From an uncultured Eubacteriales bacterium (GTDB taxonomy: Bacteria > Bacillota > Clostridia > Christensenellales > Aristaeellaceae), in assembly GCA_900318145.1 (NCBI GenBank), contig ONJM01000012.1:1-64000 (forward strand): DNA of 64,000 nt, in the 5' to 3' direction. A model generated the notes under the pieces. That model saw only the letters and a program-made list of their open reading frames with translations. It did no database searches and had not been told where the DNA came from. The position numbers were made by a program, and so were the translations under genes. Shown here one piece after another: positions 31,935 through 41,022 of the stretch (position 1 is its first letter; each line of letters begins with the position of its first letter).

Positions 31935-33002
31935 TCAGGGCGCCTGCTTCCTGCGTGCCCGGCGGATCCGGTTGATATGGCGCTCAAAATCCCCGCCGTC
32001 CAGCAGCTCAGCCAGCACGTACTGCTCAAAGGCCGGTACGGTGCAGGAATAGAAACCCAGCCGGCGTTCGTATTCTTCCGCCAGAGGTTCCGGGAGCACC
32101 ATGTATCCGACCCGGACGGAGGGGGATACCGTGCGGGAAAAAGTGTTCATATAAATTACATTCCGGTTTCCGGCCCGGGCGAATACGGTTTCTTCCGGCT
32201 TGCGAAGCAGGGAAAATTCGGATTCAAAATCGTCCTCGACGATGAAACGGCCCGGAACTTCCGCCCAGCGCAGATATTCCTGCCGCTTGGAGGCGCTGGC
32301 GGTGACACCGCTGGGGAAGCTCCGGAACGGGGTGATGTGCAGGACGGAGGCGCGGGTTTTCTTCAGGGCGGCGGTCTGAATGCCGTCATGCCCCAGGGCG
32401 AGGCCGTCGCATACGACACCTCTGGACCGGTATACCAGTTCGATTTTTTTGTAGGACGGGGATTCGATGGCGTAGATCCGCTCCCGTCCCAGCAATTCCA
32501 CGACCAGGCCGTACAGGTATTCCGCCCCGGAGCCGATGATGATCTGCCGGGCGTCCACGCTGATATTCCGGTTCCTGGCCAGATAGCGGCGGATCGCTTC
32601 CCGGAGTTCCAGGCAGCCCGGGTTGGGAGACTTGTTCAGCAGCGTTTCCCCGTATTCTGACAGCACGCGGCGCATCGTCCTGGCCAGCACGGAAAAGGGG
32701 AAATGGTCCGGTGAATCGGATGCCTCAGAGGGAGAAGGACGGGAAAAAGCGGCGGCCGGGGGCTGGGCAAACCCGTCCTCGCGCTGGTAAATAACGTAGT
32801 AACCGCTGCGTGAACGTGGTTCCGCGTAGCCTTCCTGGCATAAAAGCTCATAGCTGTGCTCCACGGTAATCACGCTCAGGCCGCTGTCCCGGGCCAGCGT
32901 GCGCCGCGAAGGCAGGTGGCTTCCCGCGGGGCGGCTTCCGCCGCGGATTTCTTCCCGGAGCGTTTCGTACAGCGTCAGATACGCGGGCTGTTTCTTTTCC
33001 AT
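31935..33002 (-). CDS. MocR/PdxR-type GntR regulator, C-terminally short and lacking the PLP lysine
   Basis: A 355-aa protein. Residues 1-75 are a GntR winged helix (LREEIRGGSRPAGSHLPSRR, DSGLSVITVEHSYELL). The rest is a class I aminotransferase-like domain (PNPGCLELREAIRRYLARNR, IGSGAEYLYGL, ITPFRSFPSGVT, FIVEDDFESEF). Where MocR proteins have the PLP-binding lysine in FSK(S/T)xxPxxRxGY, this one has FSRTVSPSVRVGY with arginine (codon CGC). It also ends about 100 residues early. Both changes suggest loss of PLP sensing, or decay. It is divergent from an ECF S-component gene, a common arrangement for vitamin (often B6) regulators; that target is inferred. Confidence 0.82.
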   Translation of the reverse strand: MEKKQPAYLTLYETLREEIRGGSRPAGSHLPSRRTLARDSGLSVITVEHSYELLCQEGYAEPRSRSGYYVIYQREDGFAQPPAAAFSRPSPSEASDSPDHFPFSVLARTMRRVLSEYGETLLNKSPNPGCLELREAIRRYLARNRNISVDARQIIIGSGAEYLYGLVVELLGRERIYAIESPSYKKIELVYRSRGVVCDGLALGHDGIQTAALKKTRASVLHITPFRSFPSGVTASASKRQEYLRWAEVPGRFIVEDDFESEFSLLRKPEETVFARAGNRNVIYMNTFSRTVSPSVRVGYMVLPEPLAEEYERRLGFYSCTVPAFEQYVLAELLDGGDFERHINRIRRARRKQAP

Positions 33003-33105
33003 CTGGTCTTATATTTTTCTCCTTTTCTGGTACTTTTAATATATCCAGATACAGCATATACTCTTTTCAATCCAAATGCAAGGATGAATTGAGGGGTGTT
33101 TTACG
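33003..33105. promoter_or_regulatory. Divergent control region between the MocR-type gene and the ECF S component
   Basis: It contains TATACT (33057-33062) with a weak TTTTAA 17 bases upstream for the plus-strand gene, and a CTGG-N14-CCAG dyad (33027-33048) near the probable minus-strand promoter. The dyad may be the regulator's site; this is inference. Confidence 0.4.
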
Positions 33106-33708
33106 ATGGAAACAACAAAACGTACAGAAAACGCAGCGCTGATCCGGCTGGTATTCGGAGCCGTCATGGCCGCCATCATCTGCGTGATTACCATATTCCG
33201 GATTCCGCTGGGGCAGTCCAAGGTGCATTTCGCAAATTCCATGTGCCTGCTGGCGGGCCTGCTGCTGGGGCCCCTGACCGGCGGGGTGGCCGCGGGCCTG
33301 GGTTCCGCGCTGTATGACGTCCTGCTCGGCGGATACGATTTCGTGAACGCCCTGATCACTTTCGTCAGCAAGTTCGCCATGGCGTGGGTGACCGGCATGC
33401 TTTTCAGAGCATGGGAGAAGAAGCACTACGACGCGGATGTGAAGACGACGATCGTTCCGCTGGTCCTGATCTGCATTGCGGGCTCGCTGACCTATGTGGC
33501 GCTGTATATGCTGAAGACATGGCTTTTCAAGCTGTATGTGGAACCGATCCCGGCGGATACCATTCCGGGCGTGCTGGTTGCCAAGCTGGTGCCTTCCCTG
33601 ATCAACGCCGCTTTTGCGGTGGTAACGGCTCCGATTTTCTATCATGCGGTAAAGCCGGCCCTGAAAGGCGCCGGGATCTGGAAACAGCTGAAGGATTCGG
33701 CAAGATAA
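33106..33708 (+). CDS. ECF transporter S component
   Basis: A 200-aa membrane protein with about six hydrophobic helices. VFGAVMAAIICVITIFRIPL and VHFANSMCLLAGLLLGPLTGGVAAGLGSALYDVL are the conserved opening of ECF S components, the substrate-binding subunits that share an energy-coupling module. The second loop (GYDFVNALITFVSKF) is also typical. Divergence from a MocR/PdxR-like regulator suggests a vitamin, perhaps a B6 vitamer, but substrate cannot be read from sequence. The ATG follows GAGGGG with suitable spacing. It is probably monocistronic. Confidence 0.82.
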   Translation: METTKRTENAALIRLVFGAVMAAIICVITIFRIPLGQSKVHFANSMCLLAGLLLGPLTGGVAAGLGSALYDVLLGGYDFVNALITFVSKFAMAWVTGMLFRAWEKKHYDADVKTTIVPLVLICIAGSLTYVALYMLKTWLFKLYVEPIPADTIPGVLVAKLVPSLINAAFAVVTAPIFYHAVKPALKGAGIWKQLKDSAR

Positions 33709-33852
33709 TCCGGACGCTTCCTTTCCGGGCGGATTTGTTTACAGAGTGTTCACATTGGCACGTTGTACGCGGTCTTTCTTTCGTGGTATAATGGCTCCCG
33801 AGGGAGCCTTTTCTTTTTGGTTTCCGGAGTGAGAAACGGAGGAAAGAATGAA

Positions 33853-35418
33853 ATGATGAAACGTTTGTTTGCAGCACTGCTGGCACTGGCGATGATGCTG
33901 TCCGTAACCGCGGTATTCGCGGAAGAAGAAGCAGCGGCGGAAGCGCCGGAAGCAACCGCGGCTGTGCCTGATACTTTGCTGGCAACCGTATACGGTACGG
34001 AAATCCGGGAAAACAACGAGATGCTGCAGTACTATTTTCAGAGCATGCAGGAAGAAATCACGGGCAATGAATTCGCGGAGCATTACGCCCGCATGCTGGC
34101 CATGAATTACACACTGCAGACCTTTATTGTCGAGCATAAGACCCAGGAGGCCTTTTCCGCGGAAGAACTGGCGGAGATTCAGCAGAAGGCAAAAGACCAG
34201 TGGAACAATATCGTGGACGGGATGATGGCCCAGTACGGCATCACGGACGCGTCCACGGAGGAGGAAAAAACCGCCGCGCGCGGCGATGTGCTGGCGATGC
34301 TGGAAAGCTATTACGGCTATACGGAGGACACCTATATTGAGGAAATCGTAAACGGAACGTTCTCCGAAAAAGTTGTCAGCGAACTGAAAGAGGCTGATCC
34401 GACCATTGCGGCAACGGATGAGGAAGTACAGGAAACCATCGGCGACCTGATCAAGCAGGAAAAGGAAGAGGTTGCCAATTATTCCTATTATGAAAAGCTC
34501 AAGAAGGAAGATCCGGAAAAAGCCGAAAGTCTCACCCATGATGAGATCAGCCAGATCGTGAGCGAGCTGCCCGAGGAAGAGTTTGAGAAATACAGCAACG
34601 ACGTGGCGCTCTACGAACAGATTACTTCCTATTACAGTTCGCAGGAAAATTACAATTTCCACTACATTCCGGAAGGCTACCGGGGCATCATCCATATTCT
34701 GCTGGATGTGGACGAGGAACTGCTGGAGAACTATAACGGCCTGGTGGCGAGGCTCGAGGAAAGCAAGAGCGAAGAAGCAGGCGAAACCGAAGAGCTGACG
34801 GAAACTGCGGAAGCGACTGAGGAGCCGGCCGCGACGGAAGAGCCCGTGACTGAGGAAATGGTGGAGGCTGCCCGGCAGGCGATTCTGGACAGCAAAAAGG
34901 AAGTTATCAGCGAGATCATGGCCAAATACGAGAGCGGCACCAGCTTTGAGGACCTGATTGCCGAATACGGCACCGATCCCGGTATGCAGCAGGAGAAAAA
35001 CCTGAAGAACGGGTATTCAGTCCACAAGGACAGCGTCAGCTTCTATGACGTGTTTACAAAGGCGGCGGCCGCACTGGAAAAAGTCGGGGACGTCAGCGAG
35101 CCTGTGGTGTCCTCCAAGGGAATCCATATCCTGTATTATCTCCGGGACGTTCCGGGCGGCGCGCTCGAGCTCTCGGAAGACGAACTGGCGCAGGTCAGAA
35201 CCGGCATCGAGAATGAGCGGATCAATCTGGCCATCAGCGAACTGCTTGACAAATGGAGCGCAGAAGCGGATATCGTATGGACGGCGGAAGGCGAAGCCTG
35301 GAAGTATGACCAGAGCGTCGAGGAAGCGTACAGGGAAGCCGTGAAGGCTGAAGAGGCTTCCGAAACAGAGGACGCGCCGGAAGCGGAAGCGGTCCCTGAA
35401 ACGGAAGCAGCGGAGTAA
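33853..35418 (+). CDS. Secreted PrsA/SurA-like peptidyl-prolyl isomerase (foldase)
   Basis: About 521 aa, beginning MMKRLFAALLALAMMLSVTAVFA, a Sec signal peptide without a lipobox cysteine, unlike typical lipoprotein PrsA. A long helical region with SurA_N character (residues about 60-270) surrounds a parvulin-type PPIase domain (about 275-460: GIIHILLDVD, EIMAKYESGTSFEDLIAEYGTDPG, EPVVSSKGIHILYYLRDVPG). The domain is split by an acidic Glu/Thr-rich insertion (about 320-340), and the tail is acidic too. It probably helps fold exported proteins. GGAGGAAAG lies upstream of tandem ATGs. Strong terminator after the stop. Confidence 0.82.
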   Translation: MMKRLFAALLALAMMLSVTAVFAEEEAAAEAPEATAAVPDTLLATVYGTEIRENNEMLQYYFQSMQEEITGNEFAEHYARMLAMNYTLQTFIVEHKTQEAFSAEELAEIQQKAKDQWNNIVDGMMAQYGITDASTEEEKTAARGDVLAMLESYYGYTEDTYIEEIVNGTFSEKVVSELKEADPTIAATDEEVQETIGDLIKQEKEEVANYSYYEKLKKEDPEKAESLTHDEISQIVSELPEEEFEKYSNDVALYEQITSYYSSQENYNFHYIPEGYRGIIHILLDVDEELLENYNGLVARLEESKSEEAGETEELTETAEATEEPAATEEPVTEEMVEAARQAILDSKKEVISEIMAKYESGTSFEDLIAEYGTDPGMQQEKNLKNGYSVHKDSVSFYDVFTKAAAALEKVGDVSEPVVSSKGIHILYYLRDVPGGALELSEDELAQVRTGIENERINLAISELLDKWSAEADIVWTAEGEAWKYDQSVEEAYREAVKAEEASETEDAPEAEAVPETEAAE

Positions 35419-35429
35419 TCCGAAATATC

Positions 35430-35468
35430 ACAAACGCTCCCGGGAGATTTTCCCGGGAGCGTTTGTTT
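35430..35468 (+). terminator. Terminator between the foldase gene and pyrH
   Basis: Perfect 16-bp stem ACAAACGCTCCCGGGA/TCCCGGGAGCGTTTGT; it serves the plus-strand gene and probably the converging pyrH transcript. Confidence 0.85.
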
Positions 35469-35497
35469 ACCCATTGGGTTTTCAGCTTAGTTTCGCG

Positions 35498-36208
35498 TTA
35501 AGGGTGCACAAAGGTGCCGATATCGCTGCCTTCCATCACGCGGATCAGGTTTTCCGGATCGTCCAGTCCGAAGACCCGGACCATGGGAACCCCGTTTTCC
35601 GCACAGAGGGCGAAAGCGGCGGCGTCCATTACTTTCAGGCCGCGGTGCAGCGCTTCGGTATAGGTGAGATCCTTGATCAGCGTCGCGGCGGGATCCTTCA
35701 GGGGATCGGCGGTATAGACGCCGTCGATATTCTTGGCCATGAGGATCGCGTCCACTTCCATTTCGATTGCCCGGAGAGCAACGCCGGAATCCGTGGAGAA
35801 GAAGGGGTTGCCCGTGCCGCAGGCGAAAAGCGCGATCCGGCCTTCGGAAAGGTAGCGGCGGGCGGTCATGGCGTGGAAGGGCTCGGCAAACCGGTTCATA
35901 TCCACGGCAGTGAGAACCACGGGATCCAGACCGGCTTTCCGCAGGGCATCCGCCATGCACAGGCAGTTGATCACCGTGCCAAGCATCCCCATCTGATCCG
36001 CCGTGACAGCGTCCATCCGGGCGGCAGGGCCCTGACGTCCGCGCCAGATATTGCCGGCGCCCATGACGATGCCGATTTCCGTTCCCATATCATGCATACG
36101 GCGGATGATTCCGGCAACCTGGTTGACTTTTTCGAAATCAAAGGTATTCTTTCCGGATTTGAGAGCTTCCCCGCTCAGTTTCAGCAGTACACGACGATAC
36201 TCTGCCAT
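35498..36208 (-). CDS. pyrH: UMP kinase
   Basis: A 236-aa hexameric amino-acid-kinase-fold enzyme phosphorylating UMP to UDP. Signatures: VLLKLSGEAL (8-17), GAGNIWRG, MGMLGTVINCL, GTGNPFFSTD and KNIDGVYTADP. It is normally next to rpsB-tsf-frr; here it stands alone, 23 kb from rpsB-tsf, and no frr is seen in the window. An AGGAGGAT-type site precedes the ATG. Allosteric control by GTP and UTP is known for the family. Confidence 0.95.
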   Translation of the reverse strand: MAEYRRVLLKLSGEALKSGKNTFDFEKVNQVAGIIRRMHDMGTEIGIVMGAGNIWRGRQGPAARMDAVTADQMGMLGTVINCLCMADALRKAGLDPVVLTAVDMNRFAEPFHAMTARRYLSEGRIALFACGTGNPFFSTDSGVALRAIEMEVDAILMAKNIDGVYTADPLKDPAATLIKDLTYTEALHRGLKVMDAAAFALCAENGVPMVRVFGLDDPENLIRVMEGSDIGTFVHP

Positions 36209-36262
36209 GGCAGATCCTCCTCTTTCAGCGATTTTATCTGCTGCCCGCGGGCAGCGGTGAAA

Positions 36263-37711
36263 TTATCCCAGACGGGAAAGGGAAACCTGCATCCTGCGGA
36301 GGGTTTCGGCTTTTCCGAGAAGATAGGCGATCTCAAAAGCGCCGCCGGGGGTGGATTCCTGACCGGAAATGGCGATACGCATGGGCCAGAGGACGGAACC
36401 GGTTTTCCGGCCCCATTCCTGAATCTTTTCCATGACGGCGTCGTGGATTTTTTCTTCGGTCCAGTCATCGATTCCTTCCAGGACGGGAAGCAGCAGGGGC
36501 AGCACTTCCTTCGCCACGGCTTCGTCGCTCTTCTGCTTCTTGCTGAAGAAGATGGACGTGTCGTATTCCGGCAGCTCCGCCAGGAACGCGATCTTTTCAG
36601 GAATGCGGGAGAAGATATCCGTGCGGCTCTGCATAAGCTCCGCCAGACGGCGGTAATCCATGTTCTTTCCGGCGAGGACTTTATCGAACCAGGGAGCCGC
36701 CATGGCCAGGTACCGGTCGAAGTCCATCTTCGCCACATACTGGCTGTTCATCCACTCCAGCTTGTTGGGATCGAAAATGCCGGGGGATTTGTTGATGCGA
36801 TGGATATCGAAGGCTTCCACAAGCTCGGGCAGGGTGAAGAATTCCTGATCCGTGCCCGGATTCCAGCCCACCAGCGCCAGGTAGTTGATCAGCGCCTCGG
36901 TCAGGAAACCCTTTTCAATATAATCGGAATAATAGGCGTCGCCGTCCCGCTTGGAAAGCTTGTGGGTGGCGTCCCGCATAACAGTGGGCAGATGGATATA
37001 GACGGGGATCTCCCAGCCCAGCGCTGTGTAAAGGTAATTGTAGCGGGGCGTGGAGGAAAGGTATTCCATCCCGCGCATAACATGGGTGATTCCCATAAGG
37101 TGGTCGTCGATGACGTTGGCAAAATTATAGGTCGGCATACCGTCCTGCTTGATAAGCACCATGTCATCCATGGACTCGGCGTTCCGGAAGGTCATATCGC
37201 CGAAAACGACGTCGCTGTAGCTGGTTTCGCCTTCCGTCGGCGCGTTCATCCGGATGGTCCACGGAATTCCGGCGGCCTTTTTCGCGGCGATTTCCTCCGG
37301 GGTCAGGTGCAGGCAGTGCTTGTCATATTTCCAGGTGCCGCCCTCGGCCTCCACTTTGGCCCGGCGCTCTTCCAGCTCCTCCTTGGAGCAGAAGCAGTAG
37401 TAGGCGTGCCCGCTCCGCACCAGCTGCTCGGCGTAGGGAAGATAGGTGCTTTTGCGCTCGCTCTGGATATACGGGCCGCAGGGGCCGCCGATATCCGGAC
37501 CTTCGTCCCAGTTCAGTCCGCAGGCGCGGAGCGTATCGTAGATCACTTCCGTGGCGCCTTCGACAAAGCGCTCCTGGTCGGTATCCTCGATCCGCAGGAT
37601 GAACTGCCCGTCATTCTGTCTGGCGAAAAGATAGGCATACAGCGCCGTGCGCACGCCGCCCAGGTGCATGAAACCGGTGGGGCTGGGGGCAAATCGGGTA
37701 CGTACTTTCAT
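36263..37711 (-). CDS. gltX: Glutamyl-tRNA synthetase
   Basis: About 482 aa, class I synthetase charging tRNA-Glu, whose gene at 31.8 kb is collapsed in this sequence. The HIGH region is PSPTGFMHLGGVRTALYAYL, and the KMSKS loop is KLSKRDGD. RIEDTDQERF and the cysteine-containing CFCSKEELEERR are family-typical. The ATG at 37711 is preferred (GGAGGA six bases upstream); two further in-frame starts at 37717 and 37732 are too close to or beyond that site. It follows glnS by about 40 bases on the same strand, likely one operon. Confidence 0.95.
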   Translation of the reverse strand: MKVRTRFAPSPTGFMHLGGVRTALYAYLFARQNDGQFILRIEDTDQERFVEGATEVIYDTLRACGLNWDEGPDIGGPCGPYIQSERKSTYLPYAEQLVRSGHAYYCFCSKEELEERRAKVEAEGGTWKYDKHCLHLTPEEIAAKKAAGIPWTIRMNAPTEGETSYSDVVFGDMTFRNAESMDDMVLIKQDGMPTYNFANVIDDHLMGITHVMRGMEYLSSTPRYNYLYTALGWEIPVYIHLPTVMRDATHKLSKRDGDAYYSDYIEKGFLTEALINYLALVGWNPGTDQEFFTLPELVEAFDIHRINKSPGIFDPNKLEWMNSQYVAKMDFDRYLAMAAPWFDKVLAGKNMDYRRLAELMQSRTDIFSRIPEKIAFLAELPEYDTSIFFSKKQKSDEAVAKEVLPLLLPVLEGIDDWTEEKIHDAVMEKIQEWGRKTGSVLWPMRIAISGQESTPGGAFEIAYLLGKAETLRRMQVSLSRLG

Positions 37712-37750
37712 GATCATTCCTCCGAAATACAATGGTTTTGAGGATGGGCG

Positions 37751-39445
37751 TCAGCCGTTGGCGGCCTGCCGCGCGAAGGTATCCCGCAGGCCTACGGTAC
37801 GGTTGTAAACCGGCAGGGCAGGCGTGGAATCGGGATCTTTGCAGAAATAGCCGGTGCGCAGGAACTGGAAGGAAGAGCCGGTCTCCTTTTCGGCGATTAC
37901 CTTTTCCGCATAGCCGCGCATGACTTTCAGGCTTTCCGGATTGAGACGGGAAATGAAATCCTTCTTATCGGTTTCCTCTTCCGCGTCCTCGGGAAGTTCA
38001 TCGTTCAGAAGAGGATCGTACAGCCGGGCTTCAAAGGGAATGCAGTCCCCGGCAGGAACCCAGTGCAGCGTTTTTCCTTTGATTTTCCTGTCCGCCCCGG
38101 CGCTGCCGGAGAAGGAATCCAGATCCACGGTGCAGCGGATCTCGGTGACATTGCCGTCCGCGTCTTTGACGCAGCTGTCGCAGCGGACAATATAGGCGCC
38201 CTTCAGCCGGACTTCGTTGCCGGGGAACATTCTCTGGTATTTCTTTACAGGGACTTCCATGAAGTCCTCCCGGTCGATCCAGAGCTCACGGCCGAACGCC
38301 AGGCTGCGTTCGCCCATTTCAGGATGATCCGGATGGTTTTCCAGCGTGACGGTTTTCGTTTCCCCTTCCGGCCAGTTGGTCAGAACGACTTTCACAGGGT
38401 TCAGCACCGCCATGGCCCGGGGAGCGGACTCACCCAGAACATCCCGGACGCAGTGCTCCAGCACGGCGTAATCCACAGTGGAATCAGCTTTGCTCATACC
38501 GATGGTATCCACGAAATTGCGGATGGCCATGGCAGGGTAGCCGCGGCGGCGCATCGCGGAAAGGGTGGGCATCCGCGGATCGTCCCATCCGGCTACGTAG
38601 CCGCCTTCCACCAGCTGCCGCAGATAACGCTTGCTCATGACTGTGCCGGTCATGTTCAGGCGGGAAAACTCGATCTGCCGCGGCCTGGCGGGGAGCATGT
38701 CCGCGCTTTTTTCCACGACCCAGTCATACAGGGGGCGATGGATCTCATATTCCAGGGAACACATGGAATGGCTGATGCCTTCCAGCGCGTCGCCGATGGG
38801 GTGTGAGAAATCGTACATCGGGTAGATACACCACTTGCTGCCTGTGCGCCAGTGCTCCTTATAGAGAATCCGGTACATGGCCGGATCACGCATAACGATG
38901 TTGGGGGAAGCCATATCGATCTTCATCCGGAGGGTTTTGCTGCCTTCCGGGAATTCGCCGGCTTTCATGCGGCGGAAAAGATCCAGGCTTTCTTCCGCGG
39001 GCCGGTCGCGCCAGGGACTGTTTTTCCCGGGTTCGGTCAGGGTGCCGCGGTATTCCCGCATCTCATCCTTGCTCAGTTCATCCACATAGGCGAGGCCGCG
39101 GCGGATCCATTCCTCGGCGATTTCATAGCACTTGTCATAGTAATCGGAGGCGTAGAATTCACCGCCGGTCCAGTGGAAACCCAGCCAGTGGATATCCCGC
39201 TTGATGGCCTCTACATATTCCGTGTCCTCCTTGGCGGGATTGGTATCGTCAAAACGGAGGTTGCACTTGCCGCCGAACTTTTCAGCGGTAAGGAAGTCCA
39301 TGATCAGGGCCTTGCAATGGCCGATGTGCATATATCCGTTGGGCTCCGGAGGAAAACGGGTATGGATCTCCGTATACCGTCCGTCCGCCAGATCCTTTTC
39401 AATGGCGTCCCAGATAAAATTGCTGCGCGCAGAAGACTCTTCCAT
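37751..39445 (-). CDS. glnS: Glutaminyl-tRNA synthetase
   Basis: A 564-aa class I synthetase charging tRNA-Gln directly. Motifs: RFPPEPNGYMHIGHCKAL (HIGH), FDDTNPAKEDTEYVEAI, and VMSKRYLRQLV (KMSKS). The C-terminal anticodon-binding beta-barrels are present (EVPVKKYQRMFPGNEVRLKG ... FQFLRTGYFCKD). Many Firmicutes lack GlnRS and use GatCAB; its presence means direct Gln-tRNA synthesis here. It precedes gltX in the same transcript. Length is normal. Confidence 0.95.
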   Translation of the reverse strand: MEESSARSNFIWDAIEKDLADGRYTEIHTRFPPEPNGYMHIGHCKALIMDFLTAEKFGGKCNLRFDDTNPAKEDTEYVEAIKRDIHWLGFHWTGGEFYASDYYDKCYEIAEEWIRRGLAYVDELSKDEMREYRGTLTEPGKNSPWRDRPAEESLDLFRRMKAGEFPEGSKTLRMKIDMASPNIVMRDPAMYRILYKEHWRTGSKWCIYPMYDFSHPIGDALEGISHSMCSLEYEIHRPLYDWVVEKSADMLPARPRQIEFSRLNMTGTVMSKRYLRQLVEGGYVAGWDDPRMPTLSAMRRRGYPAMAIRNFVDTIGMSKADSTVDYAVLEHCVRDVLGESAPRAMAVLNPVKVVLTNWPEGETKTVTLENHPDHPEMGERSLAFGRELWIDREDFMEVPVKKYQRMFPGNEVRLKGAYIVRCDSCVKDADGNVTEIRCTVDLDSFSGSAGADRKIKGKTLHWVPAGDCIPFEARLYDPLLNDELPEDAEEETDKKDFISRLNPESLKVMRGYAEKVIAEKETGSSFQFLRTGYFCKDPDSTPALPVYNRTVGLRDTFARQAANG

Positions 39446-39658
39446 GTCAGGCCGCTCCTTATTCTGCAGGATTGGCGCATCCGGCAGGATGCGTTCTATC
39501 CATTATACAAAAAACAGACAGGGAGAATCAAGGTATTCCGGCGCAAAAATCGTGACCGGCGGTATGCGGTTCAGGCCGGATCCCCTTTTCAACAGCTGGC
39601 GGATCTGCTAAAATACGGAAAAAGCCCGCCGCAGAGCGGGCTTCGTCCGGAGGAAACT
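39446..39658. other. Divergent intergenic region upstream of glnS and NAGPA paralogue 2
   Basis: It contains the AAGCCCGC/GCGGGCTT hairpin (39622-39643) just before the NAGPA gene's GGAGG, which could terminate minus-strand transcripts or attenuate the plus-strand gene. No other gene is seen. Confidence 0.5.
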
Positions 39659-40657
39659 ATGAGAGTACGCAGGGAAAGGATCGCGGCGCATATCCGCGGA
39701 GGCATCGCGCTGCTGGCCGCGCTGGCCCTGTTCCCCCTTTCGTCGCCGGCGGAGAAGGTACGGACGACCCGGCCTCCGCTGACGACAAAGGAATCGGTGC
39801 CGGAACCGGAAACTCCCGCGCGGGATCCGGAAGGGTTCCTGGAGGAGGGAGAGTTTATCCGGGAAGACGAAACCGGCGGCCTGTGGATGTATCTGAGCCC
39901 GACGCTGCAGGTGGTGATCCGGCGGCAGGAGGACAGCAGCATTCCGCTGGTCTGGTTTGAAACGGAGATCCGGACCCGCGGGGAAGAGCGCTTCCGCACG
40001 GTGATGACAAACCCGGAGAAGCCGGGAAAAAACAGCCAGTATCCCTACACCATTGCCCGGAATGAAGGGTTTGTACTCGGGTTTACAGACGATTTTTACG
40101 CGGACCGGATGCGAAACAGCCAGACGGTCGGGATTATTATCCGGGAGGGGCAGATTCTCAGCAGGAAAACGTTCAGCAAACGGAATTCCCACCTGCCGAA
40201 CCTGGATATGATGATCCAGTATCCGGACGGACGCCTGGAAGTCTGCGGCTGCAATGAATATACGGCGGAGGAACTGCTGGAAAAGGGCGCGCTGAACGTT
40301 TTCAGCTTCGGGCCGATCCTGATCCGGGACGGGGAGATCAACGAACAGATGTACGGCAGCCATTACCGGGATCTGGAACCGAGGCACGCCCTGGGAATGA
40401 TCGAACCCGGCCATTATTTTCTGCTTTCCGTACAGGGACGGCGGAAGGACAGCAAGGGCACCATGCTGCAGCGGGTCGCGGAGATGATGAAGGACCGGGG
40501 CGTGACGCAGGCGCTGAACCTGGACGGCGGAAACACCATGGCGCTCATGTTCTGCGGAAAGATGCTGAACAAGGAGGCAGTTTTCCAGAACCGGCAGTTT
40601 GTCCGTTCCGTGACGTCGCTCATCGGCATCGGAACGACGGAAACAGCCGGGCAATAA
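39659..40657 (+). CDS. Secreted phosphodiester glycosidase (NAGPA) family protein, paralogue 2
   Basis: A 332-aa protein from the ATG at 39659 with CCGGAGGAAA upstream. The N-terminus (MRVRRERIAAHIRGGIALLAALALFPL) is a signal peptide or signal anchor, followed by a Pro/Thr-rich linker. The NAGPA domain has NVFSFGPILIRDGEINEQM, PRHALGMIEPGHYFLL and ALNLDGGNTMALMFCG. It resembles the protein at 17.1 kb closely in architecture (FSFGPxLxRDGExNE; ALNLDGGxT). Cell-surface glycan phosphodiester hydrolysis is the inferred role. Confidence 0.82.
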   Translation: MRVRRERIAAHIRGGIALLAALALFPLSSPAEKVRTTRPPLTTKESVPEPETPARDPEGFLEEGEFIREDETGGLWMYLSPTLQVVIRRQEDSSIPLVWFETEIRTRGEERFRTVMTNPEKPGKNSQYPYTIARNEGFVLGFTDDFYADRMRNSQTVGIIIREGQILSRKTFSKRNSHLPNLDMMIQYPDGRLEVCGCNEYTAEELLEKGALNVFSFGPILIRDGEINEQMYGSHYRDLEPRHALGMIEPGHYFLLSVQGRRKDSKGTMLQRVAEMMKDRGVTQALNLDGGNTMALMFCGKMLNKEAVFQNRQFVRSVTSLIGIGTTETAGQ

Positions 40658-40716
40658 AGCCTTACAGGGTTGTAACAGAAATGCAACAAAAGAGCAGAAA
40701 ATGACCAGATTGTATA

Positions 40717-40745
40717 TTGTGTTTCCCCTCAAAGGCGAGTACAAT
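40717..40745 (+). promoter_or_regulatory. Promoter of the 50-aa orphan gene
   Basis: TTGTGT, exactly 17 bases, TACAAT, 39 bases upstream of the GTG start. Confidence 0.65.
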
Positions 40746-40784
40746 CCGTTGTGGTTTTGAAAACACAGAGGGGAATGAGCAATC

Positions 40785-40937
40785 GTGGAAGAGGAAACGA
40801 AAGAACAGGAGTATTCCATGCGGGAAAATACCGGGTGGAATGAATCACATCCCTGGCTGGCGAATCCGGTATCCGCCGATGAGGATGACGTGGACGAGGT
40901 AATCCGGTACACGCTGGACGAGATCCGTTTCGCGTAA
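40785..40937 (+). CDS. Hypothetical 50-aa acidic protein
   Basis: The frame starts at GTG 40785, with GAGGGG about 12 bases upstream, and encodes MEEETKEQEYSMRENTGWNE... to DEVIRYTLDEIRFA. It is soluble, acidic and has no membrane segment. It is preceded by a good promoter and followed by a strong hairpin, so a dedicated transcript of about 270 nt is expected; that is the best evidence for a gene. I recognise no family. An alternative ATG in another frame (40776) gives only 22 residues and is less likely. Confidence 0.55.
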   Translation: MEEETKEQEYSMRENTGWNESHPWLANPVSADEDDVDEVIRYTLDEIRFA

Positions 40938-40976
40938 GTTCTTTTGATGATTCTTTTTTTGCAGAACAGGATAATG

Positions 40977-41004
40977 AAAAGGCGCGCCGCAGGACGCGCC
41001 TTTT
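40977..41004. terminator. Bidirectional terminator
   Basis: AAAAGGCGCG/CGCGCCTTTT stem, with T-runs on both strands, between the 50-aa gene and the converging Lgt-like gene. Confidence 0.9.
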
Positions 41005-41022
41005 CTTATGCCCGGTTTCAGT

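Noticed and set aside
35474..37741. A 755-codon plus-strand frame opposite pyrH and gltX
   Set aside because: Shadow of two certain genes.
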